64,000 nt of DNA, from the NCBI RefSeq assembly GCF_050947875.1, contig NC_134574.1, forward strand, positions 156,943,534 to 157,007,533, in the 5' to 3' direction. The notes under the pieces are model-generated. The model did no database searches. It saw nothing but the letters and a program-made list of their open reading frames with translations, and was not told where the DNA came from. Positions 47,017 through 58,421 of this stretch are shown in pieces; within the stretch, counting starts at the first letter, position 1, and every line of letters starts with the position of its first letter. The DNA is from Dermacentor variabilis (lineage: Eukaryota > Arthropoda > Arachnida > Ixodida > Ixodidae). The position numbers and the translations under genes were made by a program.

Positions 47017-47177
47017 CCTTCCGCACGCGTGCAGAAACTGCACATACCACAAAAGACAGGTGTCCAAATTTCGGTTTACACTGCTCGTGCGGACCGGTAA
47101 TGTAAACCGAATTTTGCTCACCTGCGTGCGACATGCGCAGTTAGTCCGCACAACCTCCCGCACGCGTGCGGGAGGCC
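47017..47177. mobile_element. MITE-like element ending near the gene 2 splice donor
   Basis: The left arm CCTTCCGCACGCGTGC ... AAATTTCGGTTTACAC and the right arm in reverse CCTCCCGCACGCGTGC ... AAAATTCGGTTTACAT pair over about 80 bp. The element ends about 77 bp from the donor of gene 2 exon 1 (47254). A TTCGGTTTACA stem lies near the middle. Confidence 0.7.
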
Positions 47178-47254
47178 GTCGCGCATCAAGCGAGTTGGCG
47201 CCCTCAAATGCCACGGGGCGGCTGTAGTCGAACACACGGGGGAAGCGTGCTTAC

Positions 47255-47649
47255 ATCCAGGGCTCTGGGGACTGGAGAGGCCTCTCTGGCGGGCCGTCAG
47301 CGTTGTTGGTCGCGGTGTCGTTTGCCCGCGTGCCCGTGTTGTTGAATTCGCCGACGACGCCCTGGTATTCGTGAGGCGGCGGCGTGGGTTCGTAGTCGCG
47401 TACCAGCCAGACGACGCCCAAGAACATCAAGACGCTCAGCACGGACAAGGCGCCCAAGCCCCAGACGCTGCAGCCCTTGCGACCAGCCCGGCGCTGGGCG
47501 CTCGCGATGTCCCACGCTTCGCGGATGTACAGCGCCTTGCAGAAGTTGTGCTGGTCGATGGGGATCGCCTGCTGCTGCTCGATCTCGGCGGAGATGTCGC
47601 TGAGATCTTGGGGCACCGCGTAGGGATCCGCGCCGCCTTGGGGTTGCAT
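47255..47649 (-). CDS. gene 2, exon 1: cytoplasmic tail, membrane anchor and stalk
   Basis: The minus-strand ATG is at 47649, in the context gacaacgaagATGC. The exon encodes 131 residues plus two bases and ends TGG-AT/GTAAGC. It has a Gln/Asp-rich cytoplasmic tail with the motif PIDQHNFCKALYIREAW, a basic run (RRAGRKG), one hydrophobic helix (GALSVLSVLMFLGVVWLV, residues about 66-83) and a Pro/Asn-rich stalk with sequons (NNTG, NDT). Basic residues before the helix indicate a type II topology. The tail resembles exon 1 of gene 1. Phase 2 at the donor joins exon 2 to form Ile-Phe. A 2.9-kb intron separates the two exons. Confidence 0.82.
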
Positions 47650-48139
47650 CTTCGTTGTCTTTCGCTTCTGTTGGTAGGACGCTTACGTGTATAGTGTTGA
47701 TGATGAAAGGACCACGAAGGCGGTGGCGCAACTGACGGCAGTCGGTCGGTCCGGCGGCGAAACCATACGATGCATTATTCGAGTAAAGGTTCGAAAGCTG
47801 AATAAGTGGCTCCAAGAAAAATAAAACGCTGTGTTATTGAGCAATATCGGGCGCGTAAGAAAGAACCTTCGTTCGAATGAAGAAAAAAATTGGGAAGACT
47901 TCCGAAAAGACACAGAGAAAGAAAAGAACAAAGAAAGAAATGTTGTTTCTTCTTTGAACAAAACAACAAGCCAACGGTGGCACAATCGATAAGGCCACAC
48001 AATGGTAGCACGTCGACGGCAGAACGACGGCAAAAGGCCCGTCACGTCCATACCTGTCACTGCTACTGTACAGTCGTTATCAATATGAAAGAGAACAGTG
48101 ATTCATTCTTTTAAAAAAGGACGATAACTCGTGTATGCG
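47650..48139. other. 5' flank of gene 2, no further gene
   Basis: On the minus strand an acceptor-like 'cgtcctaccaacag' lies 21-34 bp before the ATG, so a 5' UTR intron is possible. The remainder is A/T-rich with no recognised coding sequence. Confidence 0.4.
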
Positions 48140-48350
48140 AGGGTTCAAATTACGTAGTTTTACGTGCCAAAACCACTTTCTGATTATGAGGCGCGCCGTA
48201 GTGGAGGACTCCGGAAATTTTGACCCCCTGGGTTTCCTTAACGTACACCTAAATCTATAAGTACACGGGTGTTTTCGCAATTCGCCGCCATCGAAATGCG
48301 GCCGCCGTGGCCGGGATTCGATCCCGCGACCTCGTGCTCGTGGTTTAAAA
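48140..48350 (-). mobile_element. Ruka SINE (well preserved)
   Basis: Hallmarks in order: 'acgtgccaaaaccactttct', 'gattatgaggcgcgccgtag', 'gactccggaaattttgaccc', 'acgtacacctaaatctataa', 'gccatcgaaatgcggccgcc', 'gtggccgggattcgatcccg' and 'cgacctcgtgctc'. The tRNA-derived head is at the high-coordinate end. This is the best copy in the window. Confidence 0.9.
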
Positions 48351-48851
48351 TCTAGGAACTTTGCACACAACAATAAGTTTTCCTGTTGAACATTTAGTCC
48401 CATTGAACACTTTTATAATGGGTAAGTGTGCTTAGCCCCTAAACGGGCGTCTGAAAAAAAAAAGTGTTCCCTTTCAAATTGATGACGACCGGACGTATTA
48501 CCTGTCAGATACAATGCGATTGCCACACGTTCTTCGTCATCACGACGTGAGCAGCCAAAAGGCGTCACTGAAACTTCGCCTTGCGCCTGCTGCAGTGCCA
48601 GATTTCGAAAACCTACAAATTTCGCTGCGTGTGTGTGTGTCTCATACATTTATGACGATCAAGTACAGCGAGGCTAGAGATGTATTCCACGCAACGTCTT
48701 TCAATTTTTCGAGATTCCCTCGTTTCAGGACGCGAACATTCTTTAAATATTGCCTCGAAGAATCGATACATTGGACAGGATAGAGCTGAGCAACTGACAT
48801 TTGCAAAAAACTTGCAGTTGAACGAGTTCGTAATCCATCCATGTAGTACGC
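48351..48851. other. no gene seen
   Basis: The 89-codon frame at 48514-48783 (+) shows no recognised motif. No repeat boundary is seen. Confidence 0.4.
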
Positions 48852-49045
48852 AGTAAAACCTCGTTATAACAAATTTGAAGGGGAAGGCGAAATTGCTTCG
48901 TTATATCTATTATACCTCGTTCTATCCATTATCGCATGCACTGCAATATAAAGCTCTATAGAAATTTCAAGAGGAACATCACTTCACTTCGTTATACTCA
49001 ATATTTCGTTATATCGAGCTTCGTTATAACAACGTTTGAAGGCAC
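48852..49045 (+). mobile_element. pogo/Tigger-type MITE fragment
   Basis: This starts CAGTAAAACCTCGTTATAAC, typical of pogo-class terminal repeats. It repeats the unit TTCGTTATA(t/a) about five times (48897, 48987, 49006, 49020). It ends near 'cttcgttataacaacgtttg', an inverse relative of the left end. No transposase is present. Confidence 0.6.
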
Positions 49046-52000
49046 ACTCACATACACGCACGAACTCAAACACATGCACCGAAAAAATGATCCCCCACCC
49101 TCCCCCCTTTTCACACAAGCGCTCACAAACTGTTTATATCGAGGAGCAGCTGCTTCAACGTGATATTGCTCACTGTTCGAAATCGGGACTCTAAGAAGCT
49201 GACCTCGGCTGGAAACAGGAGAAATGAAGGTTTGCTGAGGCAGTGGTTCTTACTACTGTTGTATTAAAAGAACATCTAAACCCAAACGAACGTGTTAGTG
49301 AAAAGGAGCGTCTTTTCTCGGGTGTTTGCGTGTAGTAGCGTATGTATGTGAGTGTGCTTTTTTGACCCTGAAGCTTTTGCCAAACATGTTTTTTGGAAGT
49401 CAAGTTGTATATCTCGGTGCCCGATGCCACGAAATTTCATCTGAACTATAGCGAATGTCGGAGTGCTTTGCTGGCACTGTAACATATGATCCCACGCAAA
49501 ATATTAGCCACTTGTTCGTTGTGATCCCAAGAAACGCGCGCGTATTTATGCTTCTTGTCTCTACATGCAGGAAACAGAAACGAAACGTGTTCGATGAATA
49601 TGAAAACGGAGTTTCGTGAGATTAAATAAAAAATAAAACCAGCTTAATAATAAGGGGAACTAAAGATAAGAAACTGGGAAGTGCGAGAATGTCTCAAAAT
49701 TTCTGAAAAACTAATTTTGATTTTTCCTTTTTTCATTTTTTTGAGTTCATAATCTTAGTGTTAGTAAGACCTTGAAGCAGATGAATAAAACAAGCGGGAA
49801 ATTCAGAAACTTGGCGCATTCGCCATTTCGTGCTACCTCAGAGTGTCTAATTAAGCTTGTTAAAGTCGGGTGAAAAAAAAAATGAAAAGAAACATTATAC
49901 ACACAACGAGAGATACCACATTCTACAAGTTCTACATTCTACAGGCTAAATTTAGGACCGCTCTTAGGAGCGCATTTCCGAACAACACGATAAGAAATAA
50001 AAACAGACACTCTCATTGATGTTAGTTGAAAAGGAAGCGAGAGCGATTCTAACATATGCCTTTGAGAAGCTGCCAGGAGAATCATGTCTGCGCGCTTCGT
50101 TTAGAGTTCTTTTTTAATCGAATCGGACGAAGCCACAACGAGAAATGCAGGCGAGCAAGAAAGAACACGCGGGTGCGAAGCTGAGACTCAAAAAGGGGGG
50201 TGCAACGCGGTGGATAGGAGGCACGCCACAGTAACGCCACCTTCGCGTACAGCGCCATTCCAGTGCCACGCTACCCCCCCCCCCCCCCTTACTTCTTCCT
50301 CCTCTCAAGACCCGCAACCGAACTCCGCAACGATCGGTCCCGTGGCAACAACGCCGCGCCTCGAGCTTCGTCGCATAGCGGACCCGGGCCACTGCGATAC
50401 GCCAGCACACACCATTGCTCATCGCAGTAGAGGCAGCGGCTGGAGGAGGCAGCTAGGTCGCAGAAACGAACGAAGGGAAGAAAAAAAAAAGAAAAAGCGA
50501 GGAACGGCACCGAAAGTAAAGCCCGACGATATACGCGCAGGCCCAGGCAAATTGGGAGCCGCAGTGGGAGAGGGTTTGCGACAACGAGAGATTGGCGACA
50601 CACCAGGGACCGAGATGTTCTTGTTTTCTCTTTTTAATTTTGAACGCCCTCGGTTTTATATGGTGAGGATATTGTGACAGGAAGACGGAGAGAAGGAGGC
50701 GAGCAGAGACGGGACGCGAGAGGGGAGCTTATGGGAAAGAGAGCGAATAATACAGAAAAGGTTCGAGGTAAGAGCGAGCTGGAGAGGACCGCCGTCTCGA
50801 CAGGAGAGAAGCGACAGTGTGCGGAGGAGGAAAAAAAAGAGAGAGAAAGAATCATAGCAGAGAAGGAGAGGACGCCGTCGTCCACCCATTGGCTGACGCG
50901 CAAAGACCGCGACCTTTAGGACGCCACGCCCACTCCTTTTGAACGTGACCGCCATCCGACACGCCCATTGCGCGCCCCCCTTCCCTACCCCAGCCTCTTG
51001 GCCAGTACGTAACTCCACCCCACTACGCTGCGCTCTCACCCCCCAGTTTCCCGTAGCAGCAGCTTGCTCGTTCCCGTTGCGACATGAAAGAAGGCAGCAC
51101 TGGGAGGGGGAGAGAGAGCGGGAGAGAGAGAGAGGGCCTCACCCGAAAGATTAAGAGAAGGAGAGAAGAGGGTGAGGAGGACGGGGAATGGAAATCCAAA
51201 TTGATATCGTCTGCGCGAGGCCGAGCTCGTCGCCATTGCTGCGCGACTCAACAAAAGCGATACGCGCTCGCAAAACCGGCGGCTGCGCTTCGCCGTCGTC
51301 CGTTGAGTTTTTTGCACCCCCCCTCGCATCCCCCTTCTCCCCCCCCTCTTATTGCCACCCAGCCCACTTTTTCTGGGCGCATCAGCCGCTTCGCTTTCCT
51401 CCGTTGTACGCGCTGTCTGTTTCTTTTACCACGGAGAAGTTGTTTTTGACCACATTATATATTTTTATGCTTTGTATTGCTTGGCGGTTCTTCTAGACAG
51501 TACCACCGTTTAGTTCGCGCATCGAGCTTCGGTTTTCCATATATATTTATGTTATTCGGCAAGGCTTACGCAGGGAAAACGGTATCGGCTAGTGTTGCAC
51601 CCCGAGAATCCCTGCGCGCCATGTCTCGACGCTGTCTCTTTCGCAAAGCGTCGAGCCTTTGCGGAAGAAAGATGCGGAGGGGAAGGGAAACGGCGAGCGA
51701 GCGAAAGAGGTGCGTAGAAACGCTGTCGCAAGCGCGGCGCGCTAAGCATCCTAGAGCCCGTTCGAGAAAACGCGAGAGCCGACAGGCGAGACCTTTTGCC
51801 CTGCGGTTGCCAGCATCTGGTAATACAGAGCTGCGGCCGCTAATGTTCCTTTGTCGCCATTCTTCCATTGAAACGATCATATCAAGAGAGAGAGAGAGAG
51901 AGAGAGAGATCATATTAAGAGAACAGGCCTGAGCTGGAACGCTCTGGTCTACGCTATACTATGCACTGTGAAAGAAGGAAGGGGAGCGAAAGTATTGAGA

Positions 52001-52050
52001 TCAATGATGATGACGAAGACGAGAAGTAGTCAATGCTTATGTTGCATTAT
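49046..52050. other. no gene seen; GC-rich island and purine runs
   Basis: 49.0-50.1 kb is AT-rich. 50.1-51.9 kb is GC-rich with C runs (50274-50288), A-rich tracts and (GA)n at 51108-51134 and 51887-51909. Frames occur on both strands. I could not find exon-like sequence with matched splice sites. A CpG-rich promoter of a gene outside the window cannot be excluded. Confidence 0.35.
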
Positions 52051-52061
52051 ACAGCGGCCCT

Positions 52062-52165
52062 GCCGTATACCATGTCAAGAAGCATATATCATAAGCATAT
52101 GTCAAGAAGCCCTGCCGTATACCATGTACCAGCGGGGCGCTATAATGTCAAGAAGCACATTGGAT
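52062..52165. repeat. short tandem duplication of CCTGCCGTATACCATG unit
   Basis: 'ccctgccgtataccatgt' occurs at 52069 and 52112, and 'atgtcaagaagc' three times (52072, 52097, 52146). It is a small, imperfect tandem array with a period of about 40-50 bp. Confidence 0.75.
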
Positions 52166-53282
52166 TAACAGAAATTTCGCTGTCCGTATTGCTTGGTGCG
52201 TATATTACCTGCTTAGGAGCTCAGGCGTATTCAGGATAGTTTCCTTACATTTAGCATCATTAGCAATCTTACACTACATATAGAAAGGCACATATCGCTT
52301 CTTTGAACTTCGCACTGAAACTGTAGCAACTACAGCAGAGAGTGAGGTTACGGATCTCAGATTAAACCGCAATAGCATTTAATAGCTTTGTTTTCCGCGA
52401 TACGTCAGTGATTCCTGCGGCACGAAGCCTATACACGTGGCCACCAGACTTGTACAGGCTGCAGAAAAAAAAGTAACCGATAGCAAATGCGATTAGCTCT
52501 TGCAAAAATGTAATTGTTTACACATTCGAATTACTGCCCCCGAAAGTAACTGAGCAATTACTGAAAAGTAATGGATCACATTAACGTTATACTTGCCTCC
52601 CTACTTTTACTAATATTGCACAAACACAGTAAATATAACGAGCTGGTCTGGCTCTTTCAATGCGTCCTCTGCAGCCCTTCACACGTTGTTTATCTTCAGT
52701 AAGAATTGCTTTTCAATATTTTTACTCTGTAATCTTCACTCGTTTTCTTTGAGGACATTTGTAGCGACAATAAAAGTTCGCCCGATGTGCGATCTCGAGA
52801 GAAGGGCTGTGTTGTAACGAACGTATACGAACACTTTGCTCACAAGGCTGTGGCTGCTCAATTCTGCGATCCTCGAGTTTCACGTGGTTTCTATGAAATG
52901 CAGTGCTTCATTCTTGTTCGGGCTATACGGGAACGCGCTCCCGTATAGGGGGTGTGAAAAACTAAAAAAAAACAAAAACCGTCCATCGGTGCTTTCCTAG
53001 CACCATCGTCCGAAGTGGCCATCGCTATCAAGCCACATATATAAGCGCCATTTCAATCTGTCCGCCAACATTTGGTGCACCTCCTCCCAGCGCCTTTCAG
53101 ATTAAAACGATTAATTGTGACGGACGCCAGAAAACGTTCACCTTCCTTGAGAAGGTGGCCAAATCTGTAGTGTAATTTCAATGTATACAGTTGTATATTC
53201 TTGAGTTTTACAAAAAGTGTTCATGTGTTACAATTAATCTTAATTTTAACAATTAATTCTAGGGGATTCATTTTAACAAGAT
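52166..53282. other. no gene seen
   Basis: The block 52470-52610 has repeated 'aagtaa..g..attactgaaaagtaatg' motifs like a dispersed tick repeat. No coding signal is seen. Confidence 0.4.
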
Positions 53283-53440
53283 TCTTTAGTGTGCACCTAA
53301 ATCTAAGTACACGAGGGATTTTCGCATTTCGCCCTCGTCGAAATGTGGTCGCCGCTGCGTGGACGGATCGAGCCCGCGACCTTTAACTCAGCAGCCCAGC
53401 GTCACATATAGCCATGTACTAGGCTACTAAGGCGGGTAAC
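53283..53440 (-). mobile_element. Ruka-like SINE, truncated
   Basis: 'gtgcacctaaatctaagtac', 'ttttcgcatttcgccctcg', 'tcgaaatgtggtcgccgc', 'gatcgagcccgcgacc' and 'cagcagcccagcgtcacata' followed by 'gccatgtactaggctactaaggcgggt' match the head half of Ruka. The tail half is missing. Confidence 0.8.
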
Positions 53441-54980
53441 GGTCAGTTTAACCTTCTTGGCATTCTAAGTGCACACAGATAATATTCGAGGTTAACGTAA
53501 CCCTTATGTGCTACGTCATTTTAAGTCGCTTCACATTTTATAGTATGGATATATATGGGCCGTAATGTAAGCATAGAAGTCTTCCGTGTCCTGGTGGCAG
53601 TTGCGAGTTATGTATATGCAAAGTTAAACTTCCTTCAGTGGAAGAGAAACCTTTAATGTTATTAATCTTTGGTTTCTTGTTATCCACCTCTGTGATGGAG
53701 CAGTTAACGGGACAGAGATGGATAACGTTTTGATTATTGACGGTCACGTAAAGTTATCCGCTTCCTTCATTTCATGCATGGTATGCTCACTGCAGCCCCT
53801 TTCACAGTTTCTGGGCGACCGGAAGCGTTTTTTTTATTATTTCTTTCATCCTTTAATCTCTGGTTATATATTAAACCTGCAGCTGCACGTCAAGCCCGCG
53901 TATCGGCTAATTAACCTCTCCACCTATCAACAAAATTCACCTCACCTGCAAGCACGTATTTTCACATACCGGTTCATATACGCGGTGCTCTTGTTACACA
54001 TTCCAGTAATACGCAAATTATATGCACGGTGTGTGGGCTATCCGGTGTGATTATTATAAAGTAAGATGGGCAGTGCTAACCTTCTCGCAGTTTGTGAACG
54101 ATGGCGCTCCACAACGCCTCAAGCAAACACGTATTGCTGTGTGTTCCCTGTACTACAGGAGTACAAACAAAATCAGGGCACGCAAGTAACGTTTACCATG
54201 AGCCCACCCCTCTAGTTTGAAATAAATGCTGATGAACTTAAACATTTACCACAAACATCACCGCCAAATTATCGTCAACCAGTACAGACAGCGCAGAAAG
54301 CGTCGCTTAAATTTATTCCCACAGTGCGCAGGATCCACGTATTTTTATTTTTCATTCATACTATATTTACCCCTTATTCTTTTCGATTTCAATTGCTCAA
54401 TGTGTCTTCTTTATATTTCAAGTGCAATTGTTAATTTATCTAATCTGGTTACTCAATTACACAGTATGTGTCTCCAAACAGTTTCAACTTTTCCATCCTT
54501 TCGTGTCATTTGCCGTATGTATACTCATCTGCGCGTTTTATGCAACCAGCCTAACTTTAACCCATCCACAATTGTGGGCAGAAAAAAAGTGCCACTTTTG
54601 GGAAGCGCACCGACTGACAAAGTCAACAGAGAGGACAAGGGAAGAAAAAAAAAATCATTGTTTAAGCAATATTCATCGTCACCTCAAAACACTTTTTGCA
54701 TCATATCGATCAGGACAGTCATTGCCTGTGACGCTTTCCAAAGCGAAAAAAAAGTGCAATCGCAATATTTTCTCCTATTCTTGATTGGTTCTTTTCTCTT
54801 CGCCTTCGAGACTTGGTACCTATTTTTCTAGTACATATAGGAGTTTAGCTGCAATCTTAACCCTCCGTAAATTAAATATGTCAGCACGTTCCACCGCGGT
54901 CGTGACGGATTATCTGCCTTTGCGCTCCTCCCTCATTGCTTCTGGAGGCTCGTAGGCTTAGAGACCTTAAAATGGCTAGT
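53441..54980. other. AT-rich, no supported gene
   Basis: A 201-codon frame at 54226-54831 (+) is AT-rich, hydrophobic and low in complexity, with no recognised domain and a poor start context. I leave it out as a gene. Nothing else is recognised. Confidence 0.35.
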
Positions 54981-54989
54981 GCCCCCTAC

Positions 54990-55770
54990 TTAGCTTAGAT
55001 TAAATTGGATTGGGTGCCAGGGCATGAGGGTGTGTTTCTGAGCGAAATGGCAGATTTGTTGGCGAAAGCGTCCCTGAATGGACGAGTTATACAAATGCTA
55101 CCGTCATCAGCTTTCATCATAGGGGCTACATTTCGGAGACAAATGATGGTGAGTAAAGTTTTTTCCATCGTTTTCAACAAACTCCTCATATTGTCAGCAC
55201 TTGTCATATTATCGGAACAGTGAGCTCGGTCGAACCCGAACACTTGAAGTCGGAACCACTATACGCTGCCGAATTCCATCTATAAATTTTACCTGTACCC
55301 AGAGCTGGTCTGGTTTCCTCACCGACGAGTTCCTTTTATGGGGAACAGAAAACGATAATTTTCTCATTGAATGTCAATGATATTGTCACGAGCTCTCGTA
55401 ACAGAGGGAAGAAAGAGCGCCAATGACCTTAGAGATGGAGAGTAGAGTAGGAAGACGACGTTCGGCTGGCTGCCTCTGTATCGGTCCCGTAAAACGCAGA
55501 ATGTTCTTCATATTTCGAACTAGAAAACTGGGTTTAGCACTTACAACACCAAACATTTTGTCTTTTGGATCTTGTCAATCAGCCACAAGCTATAGTTCGA
55601 TTATTAGTGCTCTAGACAAATTCACTGAAGCATCCGAAAGGTTACGGTGCTATATGGTACCGACCATGGGACATTTTATTCTATTATTATTATTGTTCAG
55701 TTTCTCAGTCCAATTTTATATTTACTTATTCTGTTTATGTATAGGTACTCTCAAGATCTCTGTCAGCAGT
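54990..55770 (+). pseudogene. I-type LINE: RNase H end and C-terminal tail, decayed
   Basis: The frame LDWVPGHEGVFLSEMADLLAKAS (broken here by style of limits: WVPGHEG then MADLLAKA) is the last RNase H box with its His and Asp. A later piece at 55480-55660 reads KLGLALTTPNILSFGSCQS, matching the C-terminal tail of the copies at 25030 and 59900. Frameshifts and an indel separate them. An ATT-rich stretch (55682-55696) is near the end. Confidence 0.75.
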
Positions 55771-55959
55771 TAATTGCCAAATGATTCGTTTCAAATGTTC
55801 GCCTTGACACCTTTTGATATGTTGTTGGGTGTATACGTTTGAATCCACCCTGCATGTGTGTAAAATCCCCCTCGTGGGTACGAACCACGTTTTGAGGCAA
55901 CAACAACAACAAAACGCCAACCGTCCCGGTTGATTTGCCTTGCATTTTTAACTAAACGC

Positions 55960-57140
55960 TTCGCGCGTAACATTGGGTGGAGGTGTGCGGAGTAAGTCCC
56001 ACGACCGACAACGAAGCCGTCAGTACGATACCTTAGCAGAAGCCACCGCCTTGCCGGACTTTTGCCGTCACCCATCATAATGCCTAGAGACGAAGATGCT
56101 CCCAGTACTGCATCGGCAGAACCAGCCCCGTTTCAGCAGTGCCGAAAACCACGCACGTTCTTCGCAAAGGCAGCAGAAGGCGTCGATGAGTGGCTCACCC
56201 ATTATGAGAGGGTAAGCCAGTATACAATCACTGGAACGCTGCCTCCCAACTGAGGAACGTTTTCTTTTTTATCGACACGGCGACGTGTTGGTATGACAGC
56301 TAAGCAGACGCGCTAACCACATGGGCCTGCTTCGTTGAGGTGATCAAAAAGTGTTTGGTGATTCGGGTGCAAAGAAGAAACGAGCGGAAACAGCGTTAGC
56401 TAAGAGGGCTCAGCTGTGAGAGACTTGCACCACCTTCATAGATGAAGTCCTAAAACTGCGCAAGACCGTGAACCCTCGAATGTCAGAAGAAGGTGGGACA
56501 CATTTCAAAGGGAATCGCGGAAGACGTGTATAACTTCATCATTATAAAAGACAACTTGGAAACCCTATCAGACGTGATACGGCACTGCCGTACCCTTGAA
56601 GCACTGAAGACTCGTTGAATTACACCGAAATATGGACGGCTAGCTAACTTGACGACTTTGGCCATTGTTGACACGAGGTCTCCAATAGATTTATCGGCAG
56701 ATTGTCCGATTGGTGCTCCTTCTACACGAACAAGTACGTTACGTGGCGCCACATTACAGCTCCTGCACTTTCCGAGACGTCATTTGTGCAAACCTCTCCA
56801 CTCTTTGGCAGCACTCAGTAAACGCTGCGGACTTTGGCAGCTATAGAGACGTCGGCCCACATTATGACCTGACCCAACCATCCTACAGTAACGATTCTTT
56901 TGACCGAAGCCTTGATCAGCGCCCACGCAGCATTCGTTTACGAAGACCAGCCACCGCTTATGATTTTCAAGGCGAAAATATACGTTACTCTCAACGCAAC
57001 GGCGGCGGCTGAACATTGTGATCAGCATCCCGAAGTTCGCCCTATGCCAGTGTGATACAGCTGTGGCACAGCTGTAGCACAGCAGGTCACATAGCTATAG
57101 GTGCTGTAACCAACGTCCACCATCGAGCTACGCGCAATCG
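55960..57140 (+). pseudogene. Ty3/gypsy gag relic
   Basis: From ATG 56080, the frame PRDEDAPSTASAEPAPFQQC ... PRTFFAKAAEGVDEWLTHYERV is the N-terminus of a tick Ty3/gypsy gag. After a stop at 56250 the frames continue with pieces like TCTTFIDEVLKLRKTVNPRM and LETLSDVIRHCRTLEALKTR-type sequence, then a degenerate Cys-His knuckle (YSCGT...) near 57057. A primer-binding-like 'ttgggtggaggtg' lies at 55974-55986. Stops, shifts and an AT array show it is dead. No intact LTR is recognised. Confidence 0.75.
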
Positions 57141-57158
57141 ATGCTAGTGTTTTTACGA

Positions 57159-57159
<1 letters not shown>

Positions 57160-57251
<92 letters not shown>
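57160..57251. repeat. (AT)n microsatellite, about 92 bp
   Basis: A pure AT array. It separates a gypsy gag relic from a LINE C-terminal relic. Confidence 0.97.
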
Positions 57252-57254
<3 letters not shown>

Positions 57255-57255
<1 letters not shown>

Positions 57256-57510
57256 TTGGCGATTGTACGCCACGCCGAGTCGTAATAGCTAAAGTAGTGT
57301 TTCCTGGCCTCTCCGCAGCCGAAACAATAGACCATATACTTTGTGCGTACCTTCAATATGCGGCCGAGCGAAAGACATTGAAATTTAGTGTTGACCATTT
57401 GCACACCCGACCGTTTTTCGAAGGAAAGATTTCGGGCGCATGGAGACGAGTTGACCGTGCCCAACGCGCCATGAAATCGCCTCCAGAACCTTTTATGTGA
57501 GACTGGCTTA
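57255..57510 (+). pseudogene. LINE C-terminal tail (same type as 6001-6385)
   Basis: The frame AETIDHILCAYLQYAAERKT ... HTRPFFEGKISGAW ... RAQRAMKSPPEPF matches the LINE tail at 6183-6385 (CTCPRYNVQR ... SRPFTESKILGPWP). The zinc-finger second Cys is lost. It is a truncated relic. Confidence 0.65.
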
Positions 57511-57654
57511 AACACTCGTCTCTATAGGACCCATGTGACCATATAAGACACGTGCGAAATGTGTGCGATAATATTTTGTGTGCACACTATTACTCCTGCG
57601 TATAGTTCGACTAAAGTGCACATCGGCGCATTGGGCAACATGTATATATATATC

Positions 57655-57712
57655 AATCGTCATATATCAATATATATCAATATCAACTAGCCCGTACACA
57701 AACCTTGCCTCA
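57655..57712 (-). repeat. Penelope-end-like fragment
   Basis: On the minus strand this reads 'gcaaggtttgtgtacgggc' followed by 'tagttgatattgatatatat'. It repeats the left terminus of the composite insert at 20472-20500 (gcaaggtttgagtacgggc, tagttggtatt). It is an isolated end with nothing coding attached. Confidence 0.6.
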
Positions 57713-58099
57713 GTGTATATATAGTAGCTCATTGTACTATATGATATATCCGCGTGCCACCTACCTCTCCCTTTCCCTGCATTTCCCACTTCCACTTACT
57801 CCAGATAGGAGTAACAGGCCACGGACACGCTCTCCACGCCTGGCTTTCCTCCTTTCTCTCCATGAAAATCTCGGAGGAGGAGACTCGGAGGAGGAAACTC
57901 AGAGGACACGACGTACTTTCTAATGTTTCGGCTTTGTCAAAGTAACAAAATGCGACAGCGGTGTCGCTGAGTGACATCCGGACAAGTATATACGCCGTCT
58001 CCGTATAGACGTCCTTTCAAAATCGCTCACAACATTACCATGTTACATATTTCTTCTCTTGTCTTCTGTCTTGTTTTTTTTTTCTTGATTTTTTCACTT
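57713..58099. other. no gene seen
   Basis: Pyrimidine-rich sequence at 57760-57865 may be a degraded LINE 3' UTR. No gene is recognised. Confidence 0.4.
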
Positions 58100-58110
58100 T
58101 TTATTGCAGA

Positions 58111-58420
58111 AACGTGAAGCTAAATGGGGCCCCTTCTCAAGGCTCAATGACAAGATATATTTACTCTTGTTGATCTTATTTCTTTATATTATTATTTATT
58201 ATGTTCTTTTAAGCTTACCCACCTTAATATCTGCTGGATGCCACGCTACGCATGGGCCAACTGGGCAGGCCCAGCAGGAGATGGTTAAATCGGTCTCGGT
58301 TCATCTTCCAGGCAAATTGCGTCAAGCCAGCGATCCAAGCCCGCGCAGTAAAATAAGTGGCCACGCACGCCGCCCCAGCCGCGGACCTCGGAATGTCAGA
58401 ACATGGCCGACACCCTCATG
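58111..58420 (+). other. weak exon candidate upstream of gene 3
   Basis: A strong acceptor-like tract (a T-rich run then 'ctttttattgcag', ending 58110) and a donor-like 'CTCATG/GTAAGA' (at 58421) bracket about 310 bp. The right half is GC-rich. A Kozak-like 'agaacATGG' at 58399 starts M-A-D-T-L-M at the donor. None of the frames joins in phase to the ATG of gene 3 through the acceptor at 60569, so at best this would be 5' UTR. Transcript data are needed to call it. Confidence 0.25.
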
Positions 58421-58421
58421 G

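Noticed and set aside
54226..54831. 201-codon plus-strand frame
   Set aside because: AT-rich, low-complexity, hydrophobic text without domains, splice logic or start context. Open frames of this kind are expected in AT-rich DNA without TAA clusters.
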